From assembly GCA_025350695.1 (NCBI GenBank), contig JANXXI010000338.1:62001-126000 (forward strand): a DNA stretch of 64,000 nt, read 5' to 3'. A program made the position numbers and the translations under genes. The DNA comes from Acidobacteriota bacterium (GTDB lineage Bacteria; Acidobacteriota; Terriglobia; Bryobacterales; Bryobacteraceae). Shown piece by piece: positions 50,996 through 58,641 of the stretch; the stretch's first letter is position 1; each line of letters opens with the position of its first letter. The notes under the pieces were generated by a model. That model was not told where the DNA came from and did no database searches. It saw only the letters and a list, made by a program, of their open reading frames with translations.

Positions 50996-53134
50996 TTACT
51001 TAGCAGCAGCACCCTTATCCACGGTATTCGCCGCAGCATGCAACTTCGTTGCCGCGAAATCGCCGGTTGGCCCATGACATGTTCCGCACGACTCGCCCAA
51101 CGGTGACGTCTGCGTCAATGCATGCGACAACATTTGCTTCGAATCGTGACATCCATAGCAAGCTGTCGTCGTGGGGGCCATTGGATTCAACGGATACCTT
51201 GGCGTCTTCACATTCGCAGCCGTCTCAAGCCCCGGACCGGGATTCTCCGATCCATTCACATGGCACTTGAAACAGTCGCTTGTAACGCCCGGAAACCGGA
51301 CTTCCTTGAAACTGTTCACCGATCCGCCGAAGCCATACACGGTGTAATCCGTGCCAAACTGCTTGTTCATCTCCTCGCCACCATGAATGCGATGCACTAG
51401 GAACTTGAAGTCGATAGTTTGCGCCGCGCCAGCTGCGGCGGGTCGCCGCGCCACATCACTTTCCACCGGGTTGTGGCAGAACTGGCAGTATTCAGTGTTA
51501 TTGATGCGGTTCTCACCGTGCAGTGATAAGCGGTAATGGCACGCCTGGCAATTGGCCATGGCAGTGGGCGCCCGCCTTGGCTGCATTTTTGATCCATCCA
51601 CGGAGAAGTACAGAACCGGGTTCGTGGCCCCATATTGTACCGACCGTTGCTTCACCGTATTGGCCAGCAGCGTTTCCACACGCCTTCCCTCCAACCCTAC
51701 CGCGAAAGTGCCTGTCGCATTCGCGGGAATTGCATTCGTGAAAGTATAAAGGTACCGGCCATTCGATCCAGTCGCCTTGCTGATATCTTCCTGCACGTAG
51801 CCATTGGAGAACGACGTATAGTCGGTCGTCGGCCCGGCAATTGTAGCCGCGATCCGCCCGAAGTCAGTAGGCGCAAGCGGCGCATCGTTCTTGTCCGCCA
51901 AGGTGAACGTGATAGTAGGTTTCTGTCCGGCTGCGTTATTCGCGATTCCTTCAATCTTCCACTTGATGCCGCCTAGCAATGTAGACTCTTGCGGCACGGC
52001 GTGCGCCCCGCCAATCGAGGCATCAAAATCGTCACCTTTTGGTGCATGGCAGATAGAGCACTGCGCATCCGACACTTGCGGATACCCGCCGGCGTGGTTC
52101 GCGCCTGAGGCAAAGTTCACATTGTCATGACATGCTCCACAAGCCGCCCGGCTCGGCTTAGCCACGTGGGCATTAGCGTTGGCCGCTTTCGTCCCCTGTT
52201 CGTGACAAACCTCGCACTTCATCATCGGGGCGGGGAAGCCTACCGTCGAAAAGTCGTTCAGGCTTTGGGCGTTGCCAATAATCTGGTACGGCTTACCGTC
52301 AATTACGCTGGGCAGGTTCTTGCCCATATGGATCTTATGCACCATCACCTTCAGATCAACCGTATTCCCGGTGTCTGGATCAGTGGTCTGTTGGGTGTGG
52401 CACAGGTTGCACATTTGTACGCTGGAACGACCGGTGGTTCCATGGAACGCCATATTCGGCCCATGGCATTTCTGGCAAGTAGCCGTCTTAATTTCGTCGA
52501 TGGGGTCAGCCGCCACCTTGTTGTCGACCGGAGTGAAGTACAAAACGTCGTCCCCCATCTGGATCCCCATATCGAATTCCGTCAAATTTCGGTTGGCGTA
52601 GACGCCGACCGCATGAACCGCTTTGGTGTCGAACCCAGCGGTGGCCTTGGTTCCAAATGTGTAGGTGTAGGAGCCGTCAGCGGCTTGTGTACTCCATCTG
52701 CCACCGGTGTCAGCTCCGGCCTGGACTGCCGATACCTTTGTGATAGGGCTGGTCTGGACACGAGTCGTATAGGCAACAAACTGATTCTTATCTTGCTGGA
52801 ATACTGCGGCTACAACTCCGGGGCTACCGTTCGAAATCTTGCCTGGCGAGACGATGCCGTCCTTATCGAGCGGCGCGCCTAGCGGGTCCGTAAACAGCAC
52901 TTTGGCCGAAATGGTTCCATCGGCGGCAATACTGGCCGATTGGACCTTTACTACCAACCCTGGCCGGGAGAAATTCAGGGCTTCCTGACTGGCGTAGTAG
53001 GCCTTGTCGTGCGCCGTGAAGGGCCATTTTTTCTGCACGCCCGTGAAGCCCACAACCGAGGCTACGAGGAAAAGAATTAAAAATAGAACCGACGAGTGCC
53101 TGGCGCGGGCCGGGATCCATGAAATCAGACGCAT
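50996..53134 (-). CDS. decaheme c-type cytochrome, OmcA/MtrC family
   Basis: 712 residues from the ATG at 53134, which has a GAGGAGG site; the frame runs 36 residues further upstream without signal character. An N-terminal hydrophobic segment (SVLFLILFLVASVVGFTGV) directs export; there is no lipobox. Ten CxxCH haem motifs are present: CQKCH, CNLCH, CEVCH, CGACH and CSICH in the first cluster; CQACH, CQFCH, CFKCH, CYGCH and CGTCH in the second. Each cluster is preceded by a beta-rich domain, the OmcA/MtrC plan. Such proteins move electrons to extracellular acceptors. No porin or periplasmic partner (MtrA/MtrB type) lies in the window, so its electron route is unknown. Confidence 0.93.
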   Translation of the reverse strand: MRLISWIPARARHSSVLFLILFLVASVVGFTGVQKKWPFTAHDKAYYASQEALNFSRPGLVVKVQSASIAADGTISAKVLFTDPLGAPLDKDGIVSPGKISNGSPGVVAAVFQQDKNQFVAYTTRVQTSPITKVSAVQAGADTGGRWSTQAADGSYTYTFGTKATAGFDTKAVHAVGVYANRNLTEFDMGIQMGDDVLYFTPVDNKVAADPIDEIKTATCQKCHGPNMAFHGTTGRSSVQMCNLCHTQQTTDPDTGNTVDLKVMVHKIHMGKNLPSVIDGKPYQIIGNAQSLNDFSTVGFPAPMMKCEVCHEQGTKAANANAHVAKPSRAACGACHDNVNFASGANHAGGYPQVSDAQCSICHAPKGDDFDASIGGAHAVPQESTLLGGIKWKIEGIANNAAGQKPTITFTLADKNDAPLAPTDFGRIAATIAGPTTDYTSFSNGYVQEDISKATGSNGRYLYTFTNAIPANATGTFAVGLEGRRVETLLANTVKQRSVQYGATNPVLYFSVDGSKMQPRRAPTAMANCQACHYRLSLHGENRINNTEYCQFCHNPVESDVARRPAAAGAAQTIDFKFLVHRIHGGEEMNKQFGTDYTVYGFGGSVNSFKEVRFPGVTSDCFKCHVNGSENPGPGLETAANVKTPRYPLNPMAPTTTACYGCHDSKQMLSHALTQTSPLGESCGTCHGPTGDFAATKLHAAANTVDKGAAAK

Positions 53135-53947
53135 GACTGCCTCCTCAGAAGTATTTGGATAGCTTGGGCGCCAACCGGGATTGGGGTGGGTGAAGAGACC
53201 CAACTGCGCGGGACTTGCCCCCATCGTCTCTCGATTTTCCATTTGTTATCAATCAAATGCATGCCAGTTAACCAATGTTTCGGATTACCAAGATGCATTT
53301 CAATTGCCAATGGAAGATTCCTCGTATCGCGAAGTCCCGCAGGTCACCTTTCCCGAACCGGCGGAAATGGCAACCGCTTTCTGTTCGTTAGAATACACTA
53401 CGGCTTTGGGTTCGTTCTTCGAAACTTGAAAATTGGCGAGACCGACCGCACTTCACCCGTTTTCGCGGCTGCCCGGCCGCTCTACAAGCTCCATGCCACT
53501 GCTAACCACAAACTGGGACAGGTTTTCGAGGATTCGGTACGACTGGCCACCATATGCCATTCCCATAGAAACGAAATTCCCTAACCCCCACCCCTGCAAC
53601 ATATGGAAATCTAAAACCCCAAGAACCACTTCCCCCCACCTGCTACGCTTTTCACAAGATAGATTCTGCGCCTTTATGTCTTGGGTTCGATGCCGGTTGG
53701 AGGTAGAGACGGTTCACGGCTAGGGGAGGTTGGATTCTGAGCCGCCGATTCACGCCCGATTCACGCCGATGTGCTTTTTTCTTCGATTGGGTTCGTTCTT
53801 CCTTTCGGATTCGTTGCGGCGGACTTCCAGTCAGGTTTGTTTCGAGGCGGTTAGCAGCGCGCGGAGCCGCAGGATTAATTCAAAAGTTTTTTAGATTTCT
53901 GTTCCGTTAAGCTTTTGCAACTGTCCTAATAAACGTGCAGCGCTATA
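53135..53947. other. long intergenic region between cytochrome and sigma-factor genes
   Basis: Over 800 bases in which no frame has protein-like composition. It must hold the promoters of the divergent decaheme cytochrome and ECF sigma genes. A TATAAT hexamer lies at 53944-53949 but overlaps the sigma gene's first ATG, and no -35 element is at the right distance. A short tandem GATTCACGCC repeat is seen near 53747-53769. A decayed gene or small RNA could be here but nothing supports one. Confidence 0.4.
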
Positions 53948-54547
53948 ATGCCAGCTATGGAATCTCTCTCGGACGAGGAACTCATCAGTCAGTTCCGCGG
54001 CCAGGGGTGTCAAGCCGGCGACAAGCGGATCGACATCCTATTCGAACGTCATTATCCGCGAGTATCTCTTTGGTGTCTTCGTTTTACGGGGAACAGGGAT
54101 ACTGCCGCCGACCTGTCTCAGGAAATTTTCCTCAACGTTCACAAGCACTTGGACTCTTTCCGGGGGGATGCCAAGTTCTCGACGTGGCTGTATACGATTA
54201 CCAGAAATCAGTGCCGCAACAAGTGGCGGGCAACCCAGGCGACGCCGGAAGAATCCATGGAGCCCATTATCGAAGCCTCGGCGGCAGATTCGGCGCCCGA
54301 CGCGTACTCGCTGCTCGAAACCTCAGAATTGGCTGGCCGGATGAAACAGTTGATGCAGGACGCACTCGAACCCATCGAGCAGCGTGTGATGACACTACAT
54401 TATGTGGACGAAATGCCTTTGGAGTCGATAACGCGTCTGCTTGGGTTGACCAACGCGAGCGGAGCGAAAGCCTATATTGTAAGTGCGCGGCGCAAGTTGA
54501 ATGCGGCCGCTGCACGGTCCAAGGGGGGACCCAATGTCCACAAGTAA
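53948..54547 (+). CDS. ECF-type RNA polymerase sigma factor
   Basis: 199 residues. Region 2 is at about 28-95 (LFERHYPRVSLWCLRFTGNR, the DTAADLSQEIFLNVHKHL core-binding helix, and KFSTWLYTITRNQCRN) and region 4 at about 135-185 (LEPIEQRVMTLHYVDEMPLE, then the recognition helix around LGLTNASGAKAYIVSARRKL). Starts at 53948 or 53957 are both possible. It redirects RNA polymerase to a set of envelope or stress promoters. The stop overlaps the anti-sigma gene by 14 bases. Confidence 0.93.
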   Translation: MPAMESLSDEELISQFRGQGCQAGDKRIDILFERHYPRVSLWCLRFTGNRDTAADLSQEIFLNVHKHLDSFRGDAKFSTWLYTITRNQCRNKWRATQATPEESMEPIIEASAADSAPDAYSLLETSELAGRMKQLMQDALEPIEQRVMTLHYVDEMPLESITRLLGLTNASGAKAYIVSARRKLNAAAARSKGGPNVHK

Positions 54548-55241
54548 CTGGGAGCGGGAAGTGATGCGGCGCGCTCTTGAACAAACAGCTGATTGTCCGG
54601 TCTTGGACGAATTGACCGCTGAGTCGCGCTCCGTGGTGGTCGAGGCTCATTTGAAGTCCTGCGCTCATTGCCAAAATGAATTGGCTTTGTTTTCCGAATT
54701 CTCAACGGCTGATGTCAGACCCCAAGAGGCAGGCGATGTTAGCTGGGTTGCCGTCAAGACGGCTGAAAGGGTTAAGGCGGCGCTTAGCCCCGCTCCCTGG
54801 TGGAAAACGATCTTTGCGCCTCAATTCGTGAAGCAAGCTTCGTTCGGAATGGCTGCCCTGCTGATGGTTGCGTCTGGCGCCTTTTACGCTTCTCGTACTA
54901 GCACCGAACCGGCATTCCCAAGTGAAACGCCTACGGCTTCCACCTTACGCGCCAGTAGCATCCAACTGATAGAGCCACTTGAAGATATTAATTCCACTCC
55001 ATCTTCATTTCAGTGGGAGGAATTTACAAATTGCTCCGACTATCAAGTGATAGTATCTGAAGTAGACCGGATGCAGATTTGGAGCAGTCGGACTACCAAG
55101 TCGGGAATGCCAATCCCCGAGCAACTTAAAAAGCAAGTCCTACCTGGAAAAACACTGTTGTGGAAAGTGATCGCCTACGATGCGGCAGGTAAGCAGTTAG
55201 CCGAATCTGAAACACGGAAGTTTCGGGTCGCTGTGAAATAA
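54534..55241 (+). CDS. membrane-anchored zinc-finger anti-sigma factor
   Basis: 235 residues from the ATG at 54534, inside the sigma gene's end. The N-terminal part has the anti-sigma zinc motif: VVVEAHLKSCAHCQNEL (HxxxCxxC near 41-48). One transmembrane helix follows (SFGMAALLMVASGAFYA, near 105-122), then an extracytoplasmic domain of about 110 residues with strand-rich FQWEEFTNCSDYQVIVSE and TLLWKVIAYDAAGK, resembling a fibronectin-like fold. It would hold the ECF sigma factor inactive until an envelope signal. The next gene follows 27 bases downstream. Confidence 0.88.
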   Translation: MSTSNWEREVMRRALEQTADCPVLDELTAESRSVVVEAHLKSCAHCQNELALFSEFSTADVRPQEAGDVSWVAVKTAERVKAALSPAPWWKTIFAPQFVKQASFGMAALLMVASGAFYASRTSTEPAFPSETPTASTLRASSIQLIEPLEDINSTPSSFQWEEFTNCSDYQVIVSEVDRMQIWSSRTTKSGMPIPEQLKKQVLPGKTLLWKVIAYDAAGKQLAESETRKFRVAVK

Positions 55242-55268
55242 ACGAATTATCTTCGGAGAAACAAAATA

Positions 55269-56438
55269 ATGAACATTAAAAACCTCGTCCTATCGTCCAT
55301 TCTCACCGGATGGCTCGCGTTTGCTTCAGGAGGAATTTCAGGCGGCGGCGGTGGTGGAGGAGTCGCGACTCCCGGCGTACTTTCTTTGCGTCTCAGCAGC
55401 GAATCGGTTCCCGCCGGCGGCATAATTCAAGTGAAACTCTTGTTGACCGAGCCTACTCCCGTGGCCACGGGAAAGATGGATTTCGCCTACGATAGCGCTG
55501 TGTTTAGCGATGTTATGGGGATCAATTTGATCGCTCCTGGTGGGGACGTTAGTGGAACGGCGATTGTTTCCGATGGACGCCTCAGCCTGCACTTCACTTC
55601 CCCCAAAGGGACGTTTGGCTCCATTGCCGGTTACCCCATAATGACGATGGCGATGAAGCTTCGTCCTGGTTTACTTCCCGGAACAAGAACCACGGTGACG
55701 ATGGATACCAACACCTCGGTGTTCTCCGCTTTGCTTGGTGTTCCCCTAGCCTATGCCATCAAGCCTGGAGTGATTACAATCTCGAACACAGTGGCCGCAA
55801 TCTACAACGTGTTACCTGGCGGCGGAAAGATTAAGGCTGGGCAGCCTTTCACGATCGTAGGGGCGAATTTTAATGCTGGATCAAAGCTTTTTGTCGAGTC
55901 ACTTGCCAGGATCCGGATCCAAGCGTGGGATGCGAATAGCATGACAGTAATTCCCGATGCGGACATGCTGTTGGACGGTACCCGGCTTAGAATTACGAAC
56001 CCCGATAAGAGCCTGATTGAATATTACTCTTATCTTCGCGCTTCCTCTTCAGGGAAAAGCTTTAACGCAACCATGGGGAAAGTTGTGCCGCTATTTTCCA
56101 CCAAGGGCTACACGGATGCAAGTTTCAATACGCCCGACCCCGTACAGAACCCAAATCTTGTATCAGGCTTAGGCATCGAGAACGCGAGTGGTGTGGATGC
56201 ATCGGTTACGCTAACGATGACCAACTCGTTTGGCGCCGACCTGGGTTCCATTCAAGTAGTTGTTCCCGCCTATATGAAATTCACCCGTACGGTGCTGGAT
56301 CTTTTCGGAATCGATCCCACGATGGTTAGCACCGTGCGCGCGCAATCCACTTCGCCCATCCGCTTCATGGGAGTCGCCTTGGATAGCGTCGCAAATGACG
56401 TGTTTCCCATTAGCGTTTCCGGCGTAGTAACGCCATAA
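55269..56438 (+). CDS. exported protein with cohesin-like and TIG-like domains
   Basis: 389 residues with a signal peptide (about 1-19), a glycine-rich run (GGGGGGG near 26-31), then a cohesin/dockerin-type beta domain (about 36-170: LSLRLSSESVPAGGIIQVKL) and an IPT/TIG-like region (YNVLPGGGKIKAGQPFTIVG, near 180). The last ~120 residues (SGLGIENASGVDASVTLTMT on) form another beta domain. No enzyme motif. Its position right after the sigma/anti-sigma pair suggests it belongs to that regulon. Its 3' end overlaps the convergent CHAT gene by 29 bases. GGAGAAA precedes the start. Confidence 0.75.
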   Translation: MNIKNLVLSSILTGWLAFASGGISGGGGGGGVATPGVLSLRLSSESVPAGGIIQVKLLLTEPTPVATGKMDFAYDSAVFSDVMGINLIAPGGDVSGTAIVSDGRLSLHFTSPKGTFGSIAGYPIMTMAMKLRPGLLPGTRTTVTMDTNTSVFSALLGVPLAYAIKPGVITISNTVAAIYNVLPGGGKIKAGQPFTIVGANFNAGSKLFVESLARIRIQAWDANSMTVIPDADMLLDGTRLRITNPDKSLIEYYSYLRASSSGKSFNATMGKVVPLFSTKGYTDASFNTPDPVQNPNLVSGLGIENASGVDASVTLTMTNSFGADLGSIQVVVPAYMKFTRTVLDLFGIDPTMVSTVRAQSTSPIRFMGVALDSVANDVFPISVSGVVTP

Positions 56439-58608
56439 GCAACCCGGGAAGCCAAACCAGGCACGCCATTGCGGCTAAGATCTGCGGCAACGTAACTACC
56501 CTCCCCATGGGGCTAAAACCTTCTCCGGTTAGTACAAAACCTGCCCAATATTGGGGCTTAGCCCATTCGCTGCCGGAACGCAGAAAGCGCAGTTTCGCTT
56601 CGCGGAGGGCATGGGCCTTTGTCTCGCCACGGCTCAGAAAATAATAGAAAAACCGCATGAACTGGGCCGTAGCCGCATCATCCACTCGCCACAAGGTGGT
56701 CAGAGTCGTGCGCGCCCCGGCCGTAAGAAACGCCCGGCCGAGACTTTGAACGCCTTCCCCTTTCACAAAGCGGCCGCGTTCTGTTTCGCAAGCCGACAGC
56801 GTGGCCAACTCCAATCCCTCCAACTTGAGTGCGTAGATTTCATTCAAGAATAGATACTGCCCATGGGCGAACAACAAACGGGAGCGGTCGGGCTCTTCTT
56901 CGTTTGCAGCTCCATGAGTTGCGATGTGCAGGATCCTTGCTTTCCCGGCCCGAGACAAATAGGACTTGTCGGCGTCTGCTCCCGTGTGGATTTCGGTTCT
57001 GCCTTTTAGTAATCGCTTAAGATCGGCTGTCTCTTTGCTTGCGTAGTTAAGAGACGAGTTAGGTTGCGACCAACTTTCATCGCCGGGGAGCAATTCAGCC
57101 CGGCCGGCTGCGGGATTTGAAAATGCCAGCGCCTGTTGCTTCCATGGCCAAAGCCACTTGGCCGGCTGCTGTGCCGCCGTCAAGATAGAAATAGCCGGGG
57201 CATGGGAAATCTCAAATCGCTCAATCAACATCTTTCCCGGTTTCCATGGCAAAGTATCCATCGATTTGGACGCCATTGGTCCGTCATTCAGCACCCACAG
57301 CCTTTCGATGCCTTGATCGGGAAACTGCGGTGTCATGCCGTGGCTCAAACCTGCCTGGTTCCGTGTGATCCAGACAATCACTGGTTCAGGATCGCGCCAC
57401 CAATAGGCCCACAAAGCCGTCTTGCCATCGAGTGATTTTTGAACGTCAGCGATCTTCACCGACGGCATCGTCACGGCGCGGCGCAACTGATCCTGAAACA
57501 TGCGCGCCCGCGCTCGTTCCATCAATTCCAAAATACGTTCGAGCGGAGGTTGCGGCAAATCGATCAACCTGGAAATTAGCCCGTCGTAAACATCGCGCTT
57601 ATCAGCCAGGAATTCGGGCCGCAACACCCGAGATTCAAGACCCGACCGCATCCCTTCGATGATGGCTAGCGCTTGCGTCTCATATTCAATCGCTGCCTGT
57701 GATTGGGCGGTGCGCGCCAGGCCATGCAGGGCTTTCCACAGCTCATCGGGCGTATGGATTTCCGTGGCTAGAATCCGCGACTGCTCCCAATCGGAAGCGG
57801 CTCCGCTTGAATCTTTCATTTGGAATTTTATCTCAGCGCGGTAAAGATAGGCTTGCATCAACTCGCGCTTGCTGTTGGTGGAGGAAGACAAAGCCACCAG
57901 TTGGTCGAAGCCTTTGAGGGCGGCCGGATAATCTTTCAAATCCAGCGCCTGAGCGATCGCGGAATTCTTTTCAACTACTATCTGCCCATCTTTGTGAGCC
58001 TGCCGCCGGTACAATTCCCGCGCTTTGGCGTAACTGGCAAGCGCCTTGTATGGGTCACCCATGCGGCGGTAAAGCGTACCTTCATTCACCAGGATTCGCG
58101 CTTCTTCGTTTGGCCTTAGCTGCCCTTGCCGATTGTGCCCCTCGCGGTACAGAGCAAGCGCGGCTTCAAAGCGTCCAAGGCGCTGATAGAGCACGGCGAG
58201 ATTCGCACTGGTAAGCGGCAGTTTTTCCACCAGATCGGCCGCCTGATAGGCGGCAAGCGCATCTTGGTAGCGGCCTTCTAAATATCTCGCGGTAGCAATG
58301 TTATTCCAACGGCGAACTTGGTATGTTTTTTGGCCGGTAACCTTATCGAGGGCCAGCGCCTGTTCGAAGTTAGTGACCGCTCGCTCGTAGTCGCTTGAAT
58401 ATAGACGGGCGAGGCCAATGGCATTCCAGGCCGTGGCTTCGTTTTTCTTATCTTGAGACGCAAGGCACAACTCCACGGCTTTCGCGCCTAGCTCCTTAGC
58501 TTTGGCATACTGCCCAGCGGCGATTTGCTTATCCGCATCGTCGGCCAATTGCGCGCAATTTTGCGCGCCAATAGGGAGGGACATGAGCAGGATAAGGACA
58601 TGACGCAC
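56410..58608 (-). CDS. exported TPR-CHAT (caspase-like) protease
   Basis: 732 residues: signal peptide (1-15, LILLMSLPIGAQ), TPR repeats over about 20-320 (AWNAIGLARLYSSDYERAVT, WNNIATARYLEGRYQDALAA, YQRLGRFEAALALYREG and others), then a CHAT domain at about 390-690 with the caspase-type dyad His565 (HIATHG) and Cys607 (LSACETERG), and GEGVQSLGRAFLTAGARTTL after it. A C-terminal transmembrane helix (705-727, LPQILAAMACLVWLPGLLMA) with a basic tail anchors it, so the protease domain probably faces the periplasm. CHAT proteases act in separase-like and defence roles; exported ones are less understood. It is 33 bases downstream of the NHL gene in the same direction. Confidence 0.9.
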   Translation of the reverse strand: MRHVLILLMSLPIGAQNCAQLADDADKQIAAGQYAKAKELGAKAVELCLASQDKKNEATAWNAIGLARLYSSDYERAVTNFEQALALDKVTGQKTYQVRRWNNIATARYLEGRYQDALAAYQAADLVEKLPLTSANLAVLYQRLGRFEAALALYREGHNRQGQLRPNEEARILVNEGTLYRRMGDPYKALASYAKARELYRRQAHKDGQIVVEKNSAIAQALDLKDYPAALKGFDQLVALSSSTNSKRELMQAYLYRAEIKFQMKDSSGAASDWEQSRILATEIHTPDELWKALHGLARTAQSQAAIEYETQALAIIEGMRSGLESRVLRPEFLADKRDVYDGLISRLIDLPQPPLERILELMERARARMFQDQLRRAVTMPSVKIADVQKSLDGKTALWAYWWRDPEPVIVWITRNQAGLSHGMTPQFPDQGIERLWVLNDGPMASKSMDTLPWKPGKMLIERFEISHAPAISILTAAQQPAKWLWPWKQQALAFSNPAAGRAELLPGDESWSQPNSSLNYASKETADLKRLLKGRTEIHTGADADKSYLSRAGKARILHIATHGAANEEEPDRSRLLFAHGQYLFLNEIYALKLEGLELATLSACETERGRFVKGEGVQSLGRAFLTAGARTTLTTLWRVDDAATAQFMRFFYYFLSRGETKAHALREAKLRFLRSGSEWAKPQYWAGFVLTGEGFSPMGRVVTLPQILAAMACLVWLPGLLMALLRRKR

Positions 58609-58641
58609 ATTTCATTTTACGCGGACGCCATGGGAGGCGTC

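Noticed and set aside
53186-53584. 132-codon frame in the long intergenic region
   Set aside because: Residue composition is not protein-like, with no ribosome site and no family resemblance.
53944-53949. TATAAT as -10 promoter element for the ECF sigma gene
   Set aside because: It overlaps the first start codon and the nearest -35-like TTGCAA is 23 bases away, too far.
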